29,527 nt of DNA from CAYLYM01 sp964387645 (GCA_964387645.1 CAYLYM010000041.1:1-29527), one strand, 5' to 3'. Positions 1-9,029 are shown, numbered from the stretch's first letter. Notes: generated by a model not told the origin, from the sequence alone. Made by a program: numbers and translations.

Positions 1-311
1 AAAAAATTTAATAAAAAAAACTATCTGTCAAGTGAAATATTTAGTATGAATGAAATTTTTTTTCATATTCCCATTATAATCTGCATATTAGCGCCATTTG
101 TCTTCAGAAAGCTTTGAAAAATTACCTTGCATCAACTCCCTTATTTCACCACAAAATGAATTCAATGGTTATGCAATTATTTGAACCCCGCTGAAGCGGG
201 TTTGGGAAAAATTTTGATCACAAAGTTTGGAAATTTGCATTACAATTAATTAAATTTTTTTTAGTAAATTTGTTTTTTATAAAATTAAATGAATCACTGA
301 AAGGAAAAAAA
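1..311. other. Non-coding 5' stretch with one GC hairpin
   Basis: No reading frame of interest is seen before the BNR gene. The only ordered element is a short hairpin at 187-200: CCCGC, loop TGAA, GCGGG, followed by TTT. It could be the terminator of a plus-strand gene lying left of the window, or a small palindromic repeat. The T-run after the stem is short, so the terminator reading is weak. The rest is A/T-rich and probably holds the promoter of the next gene, but I cannot fix a -35/-10 pair. Confidence 0.4.
187..203 (+). terminator. Weak hairpin, possible terminator of an upstream gene
   Basis: A five-base-pair G/C stem (CCCGC/GCGGG) with a TGAA loop is followed by only three T. The stem is convincing as a hairpin but the U-tract is poor. 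A similar but weaker small palindrome, CCGATT-TT-AATCGG, occurs at 4097-4110 after the same CAACC context, so both may belong to a dispersed palindrome family instead. Confidence 0.3.
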
Positions 312-1658
312 ATGTATCGATCATCTTATCTTCATTGGTATTTTCTTGTTTTATTTATAATTCCTTTGACAACGATTTTTTGCCAAAAGCAAACTCACCT
401 GACTTCCCGACCAGCCGAACAATGGATGAGCTTCACCGATGATGGAGCCTGGTGTTGGTTTTCTGACCCCAGAGCCATTTATTACAAAGGCCAACATGAA
501 CGTACTTATGCAGCGTGGGTGGATTCTCAAGGCAATATCATGATCGGTGTGTATGATCATAAGACTGGAAAAATTCAAAGCGCTGTTTTACATGAAAAAT
601 TGGAAAAGGATGACCATGATGTACCATCCATACTCATTCGAAACGATGGCCGTATCATGACTTTTTACTCTCGCCATAGTAAAAACGACTTTTATTTACG
701 TGTTTCACGATTACCAGAAGATATCTCTTCATGGCAACCAGAACAACGGCTTTACCTTAATGACAATGATGAATATCCTCCGGATATGCGTCGTAATTAT
801 TGCTACTCCAATCCTTACCAATTGGCGGAAGAAAATGGGAGAATATATCTTTTTTGGCGGGGAATTGATAATAAACCCAACGTATCTTATTCAGATGATG
901 GTGGTCAAAATTGGACTAAAGGCAGAATTGTCATTTCTCCTAAAGAAACGTATAAGAATCAAAGACCTTACGTAAAATATTTTTCCAATTACAAGGACAA
1001 AATTCATCTGGCTTTTACTGACGGGCATCCACGCAATGAACCAACAAACGGCATTTATTATGCCTGTTATAAAAATGGTGCTTTTTATCGAGCAGATGGT
1101 TCCAAAATCACAGATCTGAACTCTATTCCCTTTGACACACGTGAAGCGGACATTGTATATGATGCTAAATTAACAGGTGTGAGAGCCTGGGTCTGGGATG
1201 TATCAGCAGATGAGAATGGTTTTCCAATAATTGTTTACACCCGGTTGCCGGCAGAAAATGACCATCGCTATTACTATGCTCGATGGGATGGGACAAGGTG
1301 GCAGGACCATGAAATCGTTTCAGCAGGTAAATGGTTCCCCCAGACACAGCCTGGCAAAAAGGAACGTGAACCGCATTATTCCGGAGGCATTATCATCGAT
1401 CGCAGCGATCCTTCCGTTGTGTATCTTTCGCGGCCAGTAAATGGTGTTTTCGAGATAGAAAAATGGAGCACTTCTGATTCTGGAAAAACCTGGAAATCAG
1501 AGCCTATCACGCAACATTCACAATATGATAACGTACGTCCTTTTGTACCATGGAATGCTCAAAGCAATAAAAGACCACATATTCTATGGATGATGAATTA
1601 CAAATATGTGCATTACACAGACTATCTCACAGCCATCAAAATGGATATTCCAAAATAG
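312..1658 (+). CDS. Secreted BNR-repeat (BNR_4-type) beta-propeller protein
   Basis: I chose the ATG at 312 (448 aa), which follows AAGGA by a normal distance; the frame stays open to an ATG at 270 that has no ribosome site. The protein begins with a basic, hydrophobic signal peptide (residues about 5-23). The mature part resembles the BNR-4 repeat family: a DDGAWCWFSDPRA motif near residue 43, a KDDHDVPSIL segment near 105, DGRIMTFYSRHS just after, and several Asp-box-like turns (SYSDDGGQNWTKG near 205, STSDSGKTWKS near 390). Proteins of this fold are sialidase-like propellers or polysaccharide lyases related to PL24/PL25, so it probably binds or cleaves an extracellular polysaccharide; the substrate cannot be read from the sequence. 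The next gene follows after 56 bases on the same strand, and a dead GH127 glycosidase lies beyond it, which supports a carbohydrate context. Confidence 0.75.
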   Translation: MYRSSYLHWYFLVLFIIPLTTIFCQKQTHLTSRPAEQWMSFTDDGAWCWFSDPRAIYYKGQHERTYAAWVDSQGNIMIGVYDHKTGKIQSAVLHEKLEKDDHDVPSILIRNDGRIMTFYSRHSKNDFYLRVSRLPEDISSWQPEQRLYLNDNDEYPPDMRRNYCYSNPYQLAEENGRIYLFWRGIDNKPNVSYSDDGGQNWTKGRIVISPKETYKNQRPYVKYFSNYKDKIHLAFTDGHPRNEPTNGIYYACYKNGAFYRADGSKITDLNSIPFDTREADIVYDAKLTGVRAWVWDVSADENGFPIIVYTRLPAENDHRYYYARWDGTRWQDHEIVSAGKWFPQTQPGKKEREPHYSGGIIIDRSDPSVVYLSRPVNGVFEIEKWSTSDSGKTWKSEPITQHSQYDNVRPFVPWNAQSNKRPHILWMMNYKYVHYTDYLTAIKMDIPK

Positions 1659-1714
1659 GCTGAAAATTTTCATTTATCTTTTTAAAGTTTCACTAAATTA
1701 AAGGAGACATTGCC

Positions 1715-3214
1715 ATGCATAAACATTTCATTCAATTTCGTATTCCTCTTTTATTGTTCCTCTTATTTGTCGTATTTTCTTTTATATATCTATCTTGTGC
1801 TAAACAAGACCAGGGGGGTCCATTTCAAGCCACTGGAATTAAAATCGGCGAAGTAACGGAATCTCAGGCTATCATCTGGACACGTTTAACAAAAAACCCG
1901 TCTCGTGTAGATTCAACAGCACCAATGCCGGAAGTTTTATATCGTAATCCAGAAACGGGGAATCTTGAAAAAAGGTCTGGACGACCAGATTTAGAACCTG
2001 TCGTAAAATTTCCGGAAGGCTACACTATTGAAACAATCGAAGGTGCTGTCCCTGGAACAGATGGTGAAGTCAGAATACTTTATAGGGCTGAAAATGAAAA
2101 TGAATGGAAAACAACCGAATGGCAACCAGTAGACCCCAAACGGGATTACACACGTCAATTTAAACTGGAAGGATTAAAACCTAACACGCGTTATCTTATT
2201 AAAGTAGAATCTCGATCCATATCTACACACCAGGTAGGTGAGACGGTTGAGGGATCATTTTTGACAGCTCCCCTGCCCGATCAGCCTTCCAGAGTCGTAT
2301 TCACTGTTACCACTGGACAGGCTTACAACGATCAGGATGCACCGGGAGGCGGGTTTAAAATTTATCGGCAAATGTTGAAACTTAATCCAAGTTTTTTTGT
2401 TCATACTGGCGATATTGTTTATTATGACCGCCTGGCTAAGACGCCTGCTCTGGCCCGCTGGCACTGGGCACGTACCTACAGTTTACCTACAAATGTGGAA
2501 TTTCATCGACAGGTGGCAAGTTATTTCATAAAAGATGATCATGATACTTGGATGAACGACTGCTGGCCTGGAATGCAAACGAAATTTATGGGTGAATTTA
2601 CATTTAAGCAGGGGCAGGCCATTTTTTTGGAGCAAGTACCTATGGGTGATAAAACCTACCGAACTTATCGATGGGGAAAAGACTTGCAAATCTGGTTAGT
2701 AGAAGGCCGGGATTTTCGAAGCCCAAATACCATGCCAGACGGACCAGATAAAACCATCTGGGGAAAAGAACAAAAAGAATGGTTTAAACGAACCGTAAAG
2801 GCATCTGATGCTACATTTCGAATTCTCATTAGCCCCACCCCTATCGTCGGACCGGACCGAGCCAACAAACATGACAATCATTCTAATAAAGATTTTCAAT
2901 ACGAAGGCAACGAAATTCGTCGATTTATTGCTACACAAAAAAATATGTTTATCGTATGTGGAGACCGACATTGGCAATACGTATCGGTTGATCCAGAAAC
3001 TGGCGTATGGGAATTTTCTTGTGGCCCGGCTAGTAACGAACATGCTGGTGGATGGAAACAAAATGACGTTAGGCCACAGCACAAATATTTAAATGTAACT
3101 GGTGGATTTCTCGCTGGGATTGTCAACCGTGAAAATGGCATACCAACTTTAATTTTCCGGCATTATAGTGTAGATGGGGAAATACTAAATGAAGTAAAGT
3201 TTACAGCAGAATAA
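1715..3214 (+). CDS. PhoD-like metallophosphatase, probable lipoprotein
   Basis: The 499-aa product starts at an ATG preceded by AAAGGAG. A hydrophobic leader ends in YLSC (Cys28), an imperfect lipobox, so a lipoprotein is likely but not certain. Residues about 35-190 form a fibronectin-like N-terminal domain typical of PhoD-type enzymes (WTRL near 55-58, LKPNTRYLIKVES near 154-166). The phosphoesterase domain shows the metal-site motifs HTGDIVYYD (230-238, Asp233), IKDDHDTW (272-279) and CGDRHW (415-420). These are the Fe/Ca-type PhoD alkaline phosphatase/phosphodiesterase signatures and all look intact. Relatives hydrolyse phosphate monoesters or diesters outside the cytoplasm; some members found beside sulfatases and lyases act on other esters. 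It is co-directional with the BNR protein and may share its transcript. No terminator is visible in the bases before the assembly gap. Confidence 0.82.
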   Translation: MHKHFIQFRIPLLLFLLFVVFSFIYLSCAKQDQGGPFQATGIKIGEVTESQAIIWTRLTKNPSRVDSTAPMPEVLYRNPETGNLEKRSGRPDLEPVVKFPEGYTIETIEGAVPGTDGEVRILYRAENENEWKTTEWQPVDPKRDYTRQFKLEGLKPNTRYLIKVESRSISTHQVGETVEGSFLTAPLPDQPSRVVFTVTTGQAYNDQDAPGGGFKIYRQMLKLNPSFFVHTGDIVYYDRLAKTPALARWHWARTYSLPTNVEFHRQVASYFIKDDHDTWMNDCWPGMQTKFMGEFTFKQGQAIFLEQVPMGDKTYRTYRWGKDLQIWLVEGRDFRSPNTMPDGPDKTIWGKEQKEWFKRTVKASDATFRILISPTPIVGPDRANKHDNHSNKDFQYEGNEIRRFIATQKNMFIVCGDRHWQYVSVDPETGVWEFSCGPASNEHAGGWKQNDVRPQHKYLNVTGGFLAGIVNRENGIPTLIFRHYSVDGEILNEVKFTAE

Positions 3215-3292
3215 CGAACCAGGAAAAATATCTTTAAAATATAGTATAGGTATTTTTCAGATGTAATTTTTTTTCCGATTATAACCACTATC

Positions 3293-3369
3293 ATAATCCG
3301 ATAGACTCAGTATAACGTNNNNNNNNNNACGTTAAAAAAAACGTTATGCTGAGTTTATCGGAGGATTAT
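3293..3369. repeat. Inverted dispersed repeat enclosing a 10-N assembly gap
   Basis: The bases before the gap (3293-3318, core GATAGACTCAGTATAACGT) are the near reverse complement of those after it (3341-3369, core ACGTTATGCTGAGTTTATC). Ten N occupy 3319-3328. The arms resemble the short dispersed repeats of the type GTCATGCTGAGTTTATCGAA known in many FCB-group genomes; that recognition is from memory. The gap length is a conventional placeholder, so what lies between the arms is unknown. It could be a few bases of hairpin loop or a longer repeated element collapsed in assembly. Confidence 0.75.
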
Positions 3370-3402
3370 ACTATTCCATATCAAATTAATAGTTAAAAAT
3401 AA

Positions 3403-3956
3403 TGTTTCCATGCAAATCTTCATCGAATTATAATCACAATAATCATCCTCTTGTTTAGCCAGTTATTTACTAGAAACCAGAATTGGCAGCAAAATCAGAA
3501 TGCTTTTTACATAACGAATCAACCTCCTATGGTAGTTTAACTCTATATATAACTTCCCATGGCATACATTTTTAACGACGCTGAACCCATCATCAAGGCA
3601 AAACCATAGATTGAATGATCGATCAATACCAAAATAAGGATGGATATTTTGGTCCGGTACTTTTTGAAAAGCCGCCGAAAAAAGAATTGGGATTGCAACG
3701 ACTGGTGACCCAAAATGGTAATGCTGAAAGCATTGCAGCAGTATTACATGGCTGTAGACGTTGAACGTTTTATCCACCTCATGACTAAATATTTTTGATA
3801 TCAATTGAGAGAAACCGCTGGACCACTACCGACAAGCGAAGTTTGGGAATCGAAAAACATCCTCGGGAATAAATTACCCTCATTTCCTACGGCTGCACCA
3901 CATTACAGATAACCGAATTTCCAGTAGTAAGAAGGACTGTTTATAATAAAGCTTAA
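3403..3956 (+). pseudogene. Decayed GH127 (DUF1680-type) glycoside hydrolase relic
   Basis: Pieces of one protein are readable in order but in shifting frames. At 3421-3537 lies a leader (ILLFSQLFT) and NAFYITNQPPMVV, ending at TAA 3538. At 3559-3624 is MAYIFNDAEPIIKAKP, then TAG (3607) and TGA (3616), both where the family has Trp. At 3618-3695 is QYQNKDGYFGPVLFEKPPK. At 3700-3810 is DW, then TGA (3706, Trp expected), then PKMVMLKALQQYY and HLMTKYF, then TGA (3796, a likely CGA change) and YQLRE. At 3873-3956 is ITLISYGCTTLQITEFPVV. These match the order of conserved blocks in GH127/DUF1680 beta-L-arabinofuranosidase-like enzymes, which are usually about 600 aa or more; here only about 180 codons remain. 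So it carries nonsense mutations, at least three frameshifts and two large deletions. It is not functional. Confidence 0.85.
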
Positions 3957-4895
3957 ATTATATTAAATCCTTGAACCTAAGTTGGGACTACCTCATATAA
4001 AAAGTACCGAAGAAAATACTAAACCTACATTGAGGCCTTCTGTTTAGAAAAATTGGATCAACTTCCGCTTTTTTTAGATGCTGTCATTTCAACCCCGATT
4101 TTAATCGGTAGATAAATCTTTTTGTTTCAAGTGAGCGTTAGCCAATTCAGGTAATATGACGAGAGAAGAATTTTCTTTTATTCAAATTTTACCTATACAG
4201 TGCTTTATTTCCATCACAGCAAGGTGAAGCCTTGAGATTCAGGGTTTACTCTTTTTCTCTTTAAAATAGAACGGAGTATATCATTCAGGCTCAAATATGC
4301 ATTAACTGTGGTATTTTTACTAAATTTTTCATTCTCCAAATTTAACTGTATTTTTCAGTTGGTTAATTATCCTTTCTGACAATTGTACACTCTTATTATT
4401 TCATCATGAGTAAATTAAAATAAAATGCAAGAAGCATAATTCAACCAAGCTCACCATCACAATGGTTCAACATATTCACCATAACATTTTAAAGAAGACA
4501 ATCTCAAAAAAGTCAGGCTGAGCTCAGTCGAAATCTAAGTTTTCTCTTAACCGCGCTTACATCTAAATCAAGCCAAAATAAAAAACTTAATCCTATTATT
4601 TTTTTGATCATCTAAATATATTATTGAAACGATTAAACAATTGAATTTAAATGAAAAGATTTTATTCAACATTGTACGAATTTTATTTAAACAGTCATCA
4701 ATACGCACCGCGCATTTTCCACAGAAATCCTGCGGGAATATGTTATAATTCTTTTATTTAGAGTCGATCAATCTATCTTTGAATTCCTCATGTATTTTTG
4801 AGAGACAGTCGTTTTAGATGAGAAAAAGTGATTTATTAACAACATAATATTTAATGGAAAAATTTAAACTCAATTTAAAATAAGAGGGACAAAAT
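3957..4895. other. Long non-coding stretch, one dispersed-repeat copy
   Basis: No coding frame of any length or recognisable protein fragment was found on either strand. The stretch follows the GH127 relic and may be further decayed coding DNA. It contains a small palindrome at 4097-4110 (CCGATT-TT-AATCGG) and a degenerate dispersed-repeat copy at 4512-4535. The last 200 bases are very A/T-rich and probably contain the promoter of the TPR gene at 4896, but no clear -35/-10 pair could be assigned. Confidence 0.5.
4512..4535. repeat. Dispersed repeat copy (GTCAGGCTGAGCTCAGTCGA type)
   Basis: The sequence GTCAGGCTGAGCTCAGTCGA followed by AATC is a variant of the short GTCATGCTGAGC..GTCGAAG repeats scattered through intergenic DNA of many FCB-related genomes (from memory). 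It includes GGCTGAGCTCAGTC, in which CTGAGCTCAG is a perfect palindrome. The arms around the assembly gap at 3293-3369 look like relatives. Confidence 0.5.
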
Positions 4896-5795
4896 ATGAA
4901 GCCAGAAGAGAAAATAATTCATCAGAAAGTTCAGGAAGCCCGTTCCCATTATCTGGATCAAAATTATCAGAAAGCCATTGAAAACTACACAGTAGCCATG
5001 AAGTTGTTGGATGAGAAATCAGAAGACATGTTGATAATTAAAATTGAGCTGGGTTGGAGCTATTACTATAACAAAGAGTATGGGAAAGCCATTCAGCATC
5101 TAAAAGATGCGCTTCAATTCGAGGATATTAACGAACAACAAAAATTTGATTGCTTAAGAATTATTGGATTTTCCTATGAAATGTTAAAAAACCATCGGGA
5201 AGCGCAAAAAGCCTTGCAGAATGCTTTATCGGTGAACGTTCCTGAAGAAAGCAAACGCTATACTTATTTCGAATTGGGAAAAATTCTTTTTACTGAGGGT
5301 CAAATTATCGAAGCAGAGCATTATTTTCAACTGGCCCAACCATTATTTAAAGAAGATGAGCAAGCCTATCGTTTAGCTCTGGAATATTATCTGGGTTTCT
5401 CGGCTTTTTATCAAAAAAAATTTGACCTCGCAAAAAGACATTTTGAAAAAATCTTAGGCGAAAGCAAAGATGCAAAAATGCGTGCCAGTGGTTTTTTTGG
5501 TCTGGCCCATTTATTCTATAAAAATAAAGACTATTCACTGCTTATTGACACATGTGAGAAAATCCTGAGATTGGATCCTACTTTTTTTGATAAAGAAACT
5601 CTCGGTTATTTTATGTGCAGCGCATATTTACACTTAAAAATGTGGGATGAATTGGAAATGTTCTTTAACGAATTGGAATCTAATTATCCCAAAGGACGGT
5701 ATGCCTCTGAGTACCCCAAATTCAGAGAGGCTCTGAAGAAAAGAGGAGCAATCAAAAAGGAAAAAGTGAATAACAAAAGCTCTGAATCGAAATAG
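4896..5795 (+). CDS. Cytoplasmic TPR-repeat protein
   Basis: A 299-aa protein with no signal peptide or membrane segment, started by ATG after GAGGG. It is built almost wholly of tetratricopeptide helices: YQKAIENYTVAMKLL near residues 23-37, GKAIQHLKDALQF near 64-76, REAQKALQNALSV near 100-112, then further helical pairs with FDLAKRHFEKIL near 176-187 and YSLLIDTCEKILRLDP near 213-228. The C-terminal 20 residues are charged and disordered (many Lys/Glu/Ser). TPR stacks bind other proteins; no enzymatic domain is present and no specific partner can be named. It precedes the response-regulator gene by 325 bases on the same strand, so joint function is possible but not shown. Confidence 0.8.
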   Translation: MKPEEKIIHQKVQEARSHYLDQNYQKAIENYTVAMKLLDEKSEDMLIIKIELGWSYYYNKEYGKAIQHLKDALQFEDINEQQKFDCLRIIGFSYEMLKNHREAQKALQNALSVNVPEESKRYTYFELGKILFTEGQIIEAEHYFQLAQPLFKEDEQAYRLALEYYLGFSAFYQKKFDLAKRHFEKILGESKDAKMRASGFFGLAHLFYKNKDYSLLIDTCEKILRLDPTFFDKETLGYFMCSAYLHLKMWDELEMFFNELESNYPKGRYASEYPKFREALKKRGAIKKEKVNNKSSESK

Positions 5796-6120
5796 CTATT
5801 ATTAAATCAATCTATTCTACATCCGTAATCTCATTCCTGTATTGATGAGATAAGTAGAGGATTTCTCTGCAATGCGCTGTTGAGAACTTAATACAATTCA
5901 AGATTTTAACTTTTCTTAATGATCTTCTTTATAAATTAATCTTTCATCTACCTTCTTATTCCAAAATTTATTTCCCCATCAAAGAAAAACCCTTTCTTAT
6001 TCTTTGTAATACGGGCATTTTTTCCAGATGGTTTAAAAAAGATAGAAATAACAAAATTTGGGTTAATAATGTAGAAAATTTGTCGAATATAAAAAGCTAT
6101 TAAATATAAGGAGGTCAATA
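5796..6120. other. Intergenic region before the HD-GYP regulator gene
   Basis: No gene is seen. An inverted repeat ATCTCAT/ATGAGAT lies at 5828-5834 and 5845-5851 shortly after the TPR stop; it lacks a T-run, so it is at best a weak terminator. The remainder is A/T-rich. A strong Shine-Dalgarno AAGGAGG at 6108-6114 serves the GTG start at 6121. Confidence 0.45.
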
Positions 6121-7644
6121 GTGCCACAAATGCATTCACGAGTATTAATTGTAGATGATGAATATTATTTAGGACAAATGTTGGCGCAAGCCCTGATCAA
6201 CGAAAATATAGAAACTATCGCGGTTACTGAAGTTGATTCTGCTATACATTGGATCCAAAAGAAATCTTTTGATCTGGTAGTTTCTGATATTTTTCTTCCC
6301 GGCAAAACCGGAATCGATCTATTCAATTATGTGCAGGACCGAAAAATGGAAATACCTTTTGTTTTTATGACTGGAAATCCCGACCTCGAGATGGCTATAG
6401 ATCTTCTTACACATGGTGGTTACGATTATATCGTCAAACCTTTCATGATTACGGATTTCATCAAGAAAATTAAATCCGTGATAAAAGTGCACAAGAAGAA
6501 AAAACAAGAACGGAAACTCGTCAAAGACTTAAAAAGTTTGCTTGAAATCCGACTATCTGAACTTAAAATATATCAGGATGTTTTTGAAAGTACAGATGAC
6601 GGCGTAGTAATTACCGATATAGAAGGAAATATAGTAAAAATTAACAGGGGATTTGAACAAATTACGGGGATGAGTTCAGTTCAATTACTTCACCAACCAT
6701 TAAGCATACTACAGAAGAAGATTTTGCCAGACCTTGAAGTACCTCTAATTCTTAATAAATTACGTGAGGATAATACCTGGAATGGTGAACTCATAGGCCA
6801 GAGGAATGGGAATAATGTTTGGTATACCAGTATTTCTTTTTCTCCCATTAAGGATGAAAATAACGGGATTTTTGCTTTCGCCGGGATATTCAAAGATGTG
6901 ACATCTCAGCGTCAGGTAGAGCAAGAACTGATTGCCAGTTTACGAAAAACCAACCTTGCTCAGGAAGCTATTATCTTTGGATTAGCACGGCTCGCTGAAC
7001 ATCGGGACAATATTACTGGCTTTCATTTAGAAAGAATCCGAAATTATTGCAAAGCGCTTGCCGAAGCGCTTTACCAACGGAACTTGTATCCTGATATTGT
7101 AAATAAAGAATTTATACAGATGATCTACCGAACTGCCCCTTTGCATGACATCGGAAAAGTAGGTATCCCAGACAGTATCTTATTGAAAGAGGATAAGTTA
7201 ACAGAAGAAGAATTTGAAATCATAAAAGCACATACTGTCATCGGTTATCAAACACTGAATTCGATTTTCCAGCAATATGGGGAAATGCCCTTTCTGAAGA
7301 TGGGAATTGAAGTCACATACGCTCATCATGAATGGTGGGATGGTTCTGGCTATCCGAGGGGACTTAAAGGAAATAAAATTCCACTTTCGGCTCAAATTTT
7401 AGCCATAGCAGATGTATATGATGCTTTGACAACCGAAAGAACTTATAAAATAGCCTTTTCGCATGAAGAATCACTCCGATTAATGAAAGCCCGGCGAGGA
7501 AAACAGTTTAATCCGAAACTTTTTGATGTCTTTTTAGAAATCTCAGACCAATTTGACCAGATAAGACGAAATTTCCCTGATAACAAACTTCAGAAACAAA
7601 CACCACTGATTACAGAAACCCCAAATCGGCAAAATACCCAATAA
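6121..7644 (+). CDS. Response regulator with REC, PAS and HD-GYP domains
   Basis: The 507-aa protein starts at GTG 6121, fixed by AAGGAGG at 6108-6114. Residues about 6-122 are a receiver domain with the acidic pair Asp12/Asp13, phospho-acceptor Asp56 (VVSDIFLPG), Thr84 and Lys106 (VKPF). Residues about 150-265 are a PAS domain (FESTDDGVVITDIEGN). Residues about 280-480 are an HD-GYP domain with His342-Asp343 in LHDIGKVGIPD, the HH pair at 402-403 and the signature G410-Y411-P412 in DGSGYPRGL. All catalytic motifs appear present, so it should hydrolyse cyclic-di-GMP in response to phosphorylation and a PAS-sensed signal. No histidine kinase gene is adjacent, so the partner kinase is elsewhere. 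Likely output: the motile-sessile switch or surface behaviour, by family knowledge only. Confidence 0.9.
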   Translation: MPQMHSRVLIVDDEYYLGQMLAQALINENIETIAVTEVDSAIHWIQKKSFDLVVSDIFLPGKTGIDLFNYVQDRKMEIPFVFMTGNPDLEMAIDLLTHGGYDYIVKPFMITDFIKKIKSVIKVHKKKKQERKLVKDLKSLLEIRLSELKIYQDVFESTDDGVVITDIEGNIVKINRGFEQITGMSSVQLLHQPLSILQKKILPDLEVPLILNKLREDNTWNGELIGQRNGNNVWYTSISFSPIKDENNGIFAFAGIFKDVTSQRQVEQELIASLRKTNLAQEAIIFGLARLAEHRDNITGFHLERIRNYCKALAEALYQRNLYPDIVNKEFIQMIYRTAPLHDIGKVGIPDSILLKEDKLTEEEFEIIKAHTVIGYQTLNSIFQQYGEMPFLKMGIEVTYAHHEWWDGSGYPRGLKGNKIPLSAQILAIADVYDALTTERTYKIAFSHEESLRLMKARRGKQFNPKLFDVFLEISDQFDQIRRNFPDNKLQKQTPLITETPNRQNTQ

Positions 7645-7983
7645 TCAATATGATAAGATAAACAAGTACACTATATATATTTCAACTCCCGTGGACTCGA
7701 AAGAGCACTTAGAACAATATTAAATGATCTCTAAATTATTATTAACTTTTTAATTAAATAATTGAATCTATATATAAATTCAAAATTCACAATTTAAATT
7801 CTTAACACAAATTTAATGATTTTCACAAAAAAACGCTTACTTTCAAAAGATTTAAATTTATAACTTGTTGTTATCATATAATTTATCTAATAATAACATC
7901 AAAACTTAGTTAACACATTCGTTTCCTAATCCTGAAGTTACTTTGTTTAGTTTTCTACCACTAACTTATTTTATTTCAAATTA
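7645..7983. other. AT-rich gap between convergent genes
   Basis: The HD-GYP gene (plus) and the SpoVG gene (minus) converge here. The 339 bases are extremely A/T-rich. I looked for a bidirectional hairpin terminator and see none with a G/C stem. No small gene is supported. Confidence 0.5.
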
Positions 7984-8235
7984 TTAACTACCAATCTTTT
8001 GTTGGTAAGCATCTAAAACTAATGTTTCAAGCATTTCTTTGAGCTGTGGATCAGTGATCTGAATCATATCTATATATTTACCTGAACGAGTTCTTTCGGA
8101 TGGCATGCCAACAAAAAAACCATTATCACCTTCAACTACCTTAAATCCTCGTATAATAAACCCTTCTGCCGTCCGAATATCCGCCAATGCCCTTATTTTG
8201 CCAATACTCACTAACTTTATGTCGTTAATTTCCAT
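7984..8235 (-). CDS. spoVG: SpoVG family protein
   Basis: An 83-aa protein with the normal SpoVG length and layout: MEINDIKLVSIG at the start, the strand ALADIRTAEGFIIRGFKVVEG, then the hallmark NGFFVGMPSERTRSGKYIDMIQI, and a C-terminal helix. The family motif (G)(L/F)FVxMPSxRT is intact. In Firmicutes SpoVG affects septation and sporulation and binds nucleic acid; in diderms it is widespread but its role is poorly defined, so sporulation should not be inferred. The gene starts 29 bases after the BatE gene on the same strand and is the last gene of the long minus-strand block, so it is probably co-transcribed. The ribosome site is modest (AAAGG). Confidence 0.88.
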   Translation of the reverse strand: MEINDIKLVSIGKIRALADIRTAEGFIIRGFKVVEGDNGFFVGMPSERTRSGKYIDMIQITDPQLKEMLETLVLDAYQQKIGS

Positions 8236-8264
8236 CTTTTCAACCTTTCTATCATCAACAGCGC

Positions 8265-9029
8265 TTAAATAACTCCCAGGACATTGCTTTTAACCCATCC
8301 AGTTTTACCATCTGCCAGACGGATTTTCACCCAATCCTGACGCTGTTCATCCAGGTCCACTTTAATCCCTTCATGTAAAATGAAAACATCAGTACTATTC
8401 TCATCTGGAGCACTTAAAACAGTAACGGAAGGGGCCAGAATGATCCCCTGGTGATGATGTTTATATTCGTCAATTCTCAAATAATAGACGTAACCCCAAA
8501 AAACAATAAGGATAACCGCAAGAATGGACAACGTGAGAAAAAATCTTCTGATCCGGTAATTACGAATAAACAACCAACAAATAAAAAAAACGGAAGCTAA
8601 AAAAAATGAAATGGAAATCATATATATGAGGTCTTTTAATGAGAAAAAAAATTTAACATCATCCCACCAATCAAAGAGAAAAAAACGAGGAGGCAATTTT
8701 ATCCGATCGACTACCCTTAAATTGGCTATTTCCAGGTTATATTTTATATCCTCATCATTCGGATCCAGTCTCAACGCTTTTTCATAGTACAGAATAGCCT
8801 GGCCGATCTGATCAAGACGATAGTAACAATTTCCAAGATTGTAATAAATTTCGGCGCTCTCATAACCTTGAGACAAGATTTGTTGGTAAAGTTCTATGGC
8901 TCTTTTATATTCCTGAGATCGATAAGCTTGATTGGCAGTTATAAAAATCTCATTCAGATTTTGTGCCGGTAGTAAAATTACCCAAATGATAATAAGTTGC
9001 AGAATGAAAACCCATGTTTTTCTTCCCAT
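8265..9029 (-). CDS. batE: BatE-like TPR/SH3 membrane protein
   Basis: I start this at ATG 9029 (254 aa), which has AGAGGA just upstream; an ATG ten codons earlier (9059) has no ribosome site and would put a charged stretch before the signal peptide. The order is: signal peptide ending near PAQN, two or more TPR units (NQAYRSQEYKRAIELYQQIL, then AEIYYNLGNCYYRLDQIGQA), two membrane segments in the middle, and a C-terminal bacterial SH3-like domain (VTVLSAPDENSTDVFILHEG, WVKIRLADGKTGWVKSNVLG). This TPR-TM-TM-SH3 layout is that of BatE from Bacteroidetes and spirochaete aerotolerance operons. It lies downstream of batD but is separated from it by a decayed methyltransferase gene, so the usual tight batD-batE junction has been interrupted. 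Confidence 0.8.
   Translation of the reverse strand: MGRKTWVFILQLIIIWVILLPAQNLNEIFITANQAYRSQEYKRAIELYQQILSQGYESAEIYYNLGNCYYRLDQIGQAILYYEKALRLDPNDEDIKYNLEIANLRVVDRIKLPPRFFLFDWWDDVKFFFSLKDLIYMISISFFLASVFFICWLFIRNYRIRRFFLTLSILAVILIVFWGYVYYLRIDEYKHHHQGIILAPSVTVLSAPDENSTDVFILHEGIKVDLDEQRQDWVKIRLADGKTGWVKSNVLGVI

Noticed and set aside
2696..3092. Overlapping frames on both strands inside the phosphatase gene
   Set aside because: The PhoD-type motifs in the main frame are continuous; the others have no start signals and are shadows.
3463..3804. A 113-codon minus-strand frame
   Set aside because: It lies exactly antisense to the GH127 relic, whose plus-strand fragments are recognisable; the minus frame has no ribosome site and no family resemblance.
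5948..6139. 63-codon minus-strand frame before the HD-GYP gene
   Set aside because: No ribosome site, an A/T-driven hydrophobic composition, and it overlaps the regulator's start and Shine-Dalgarno.
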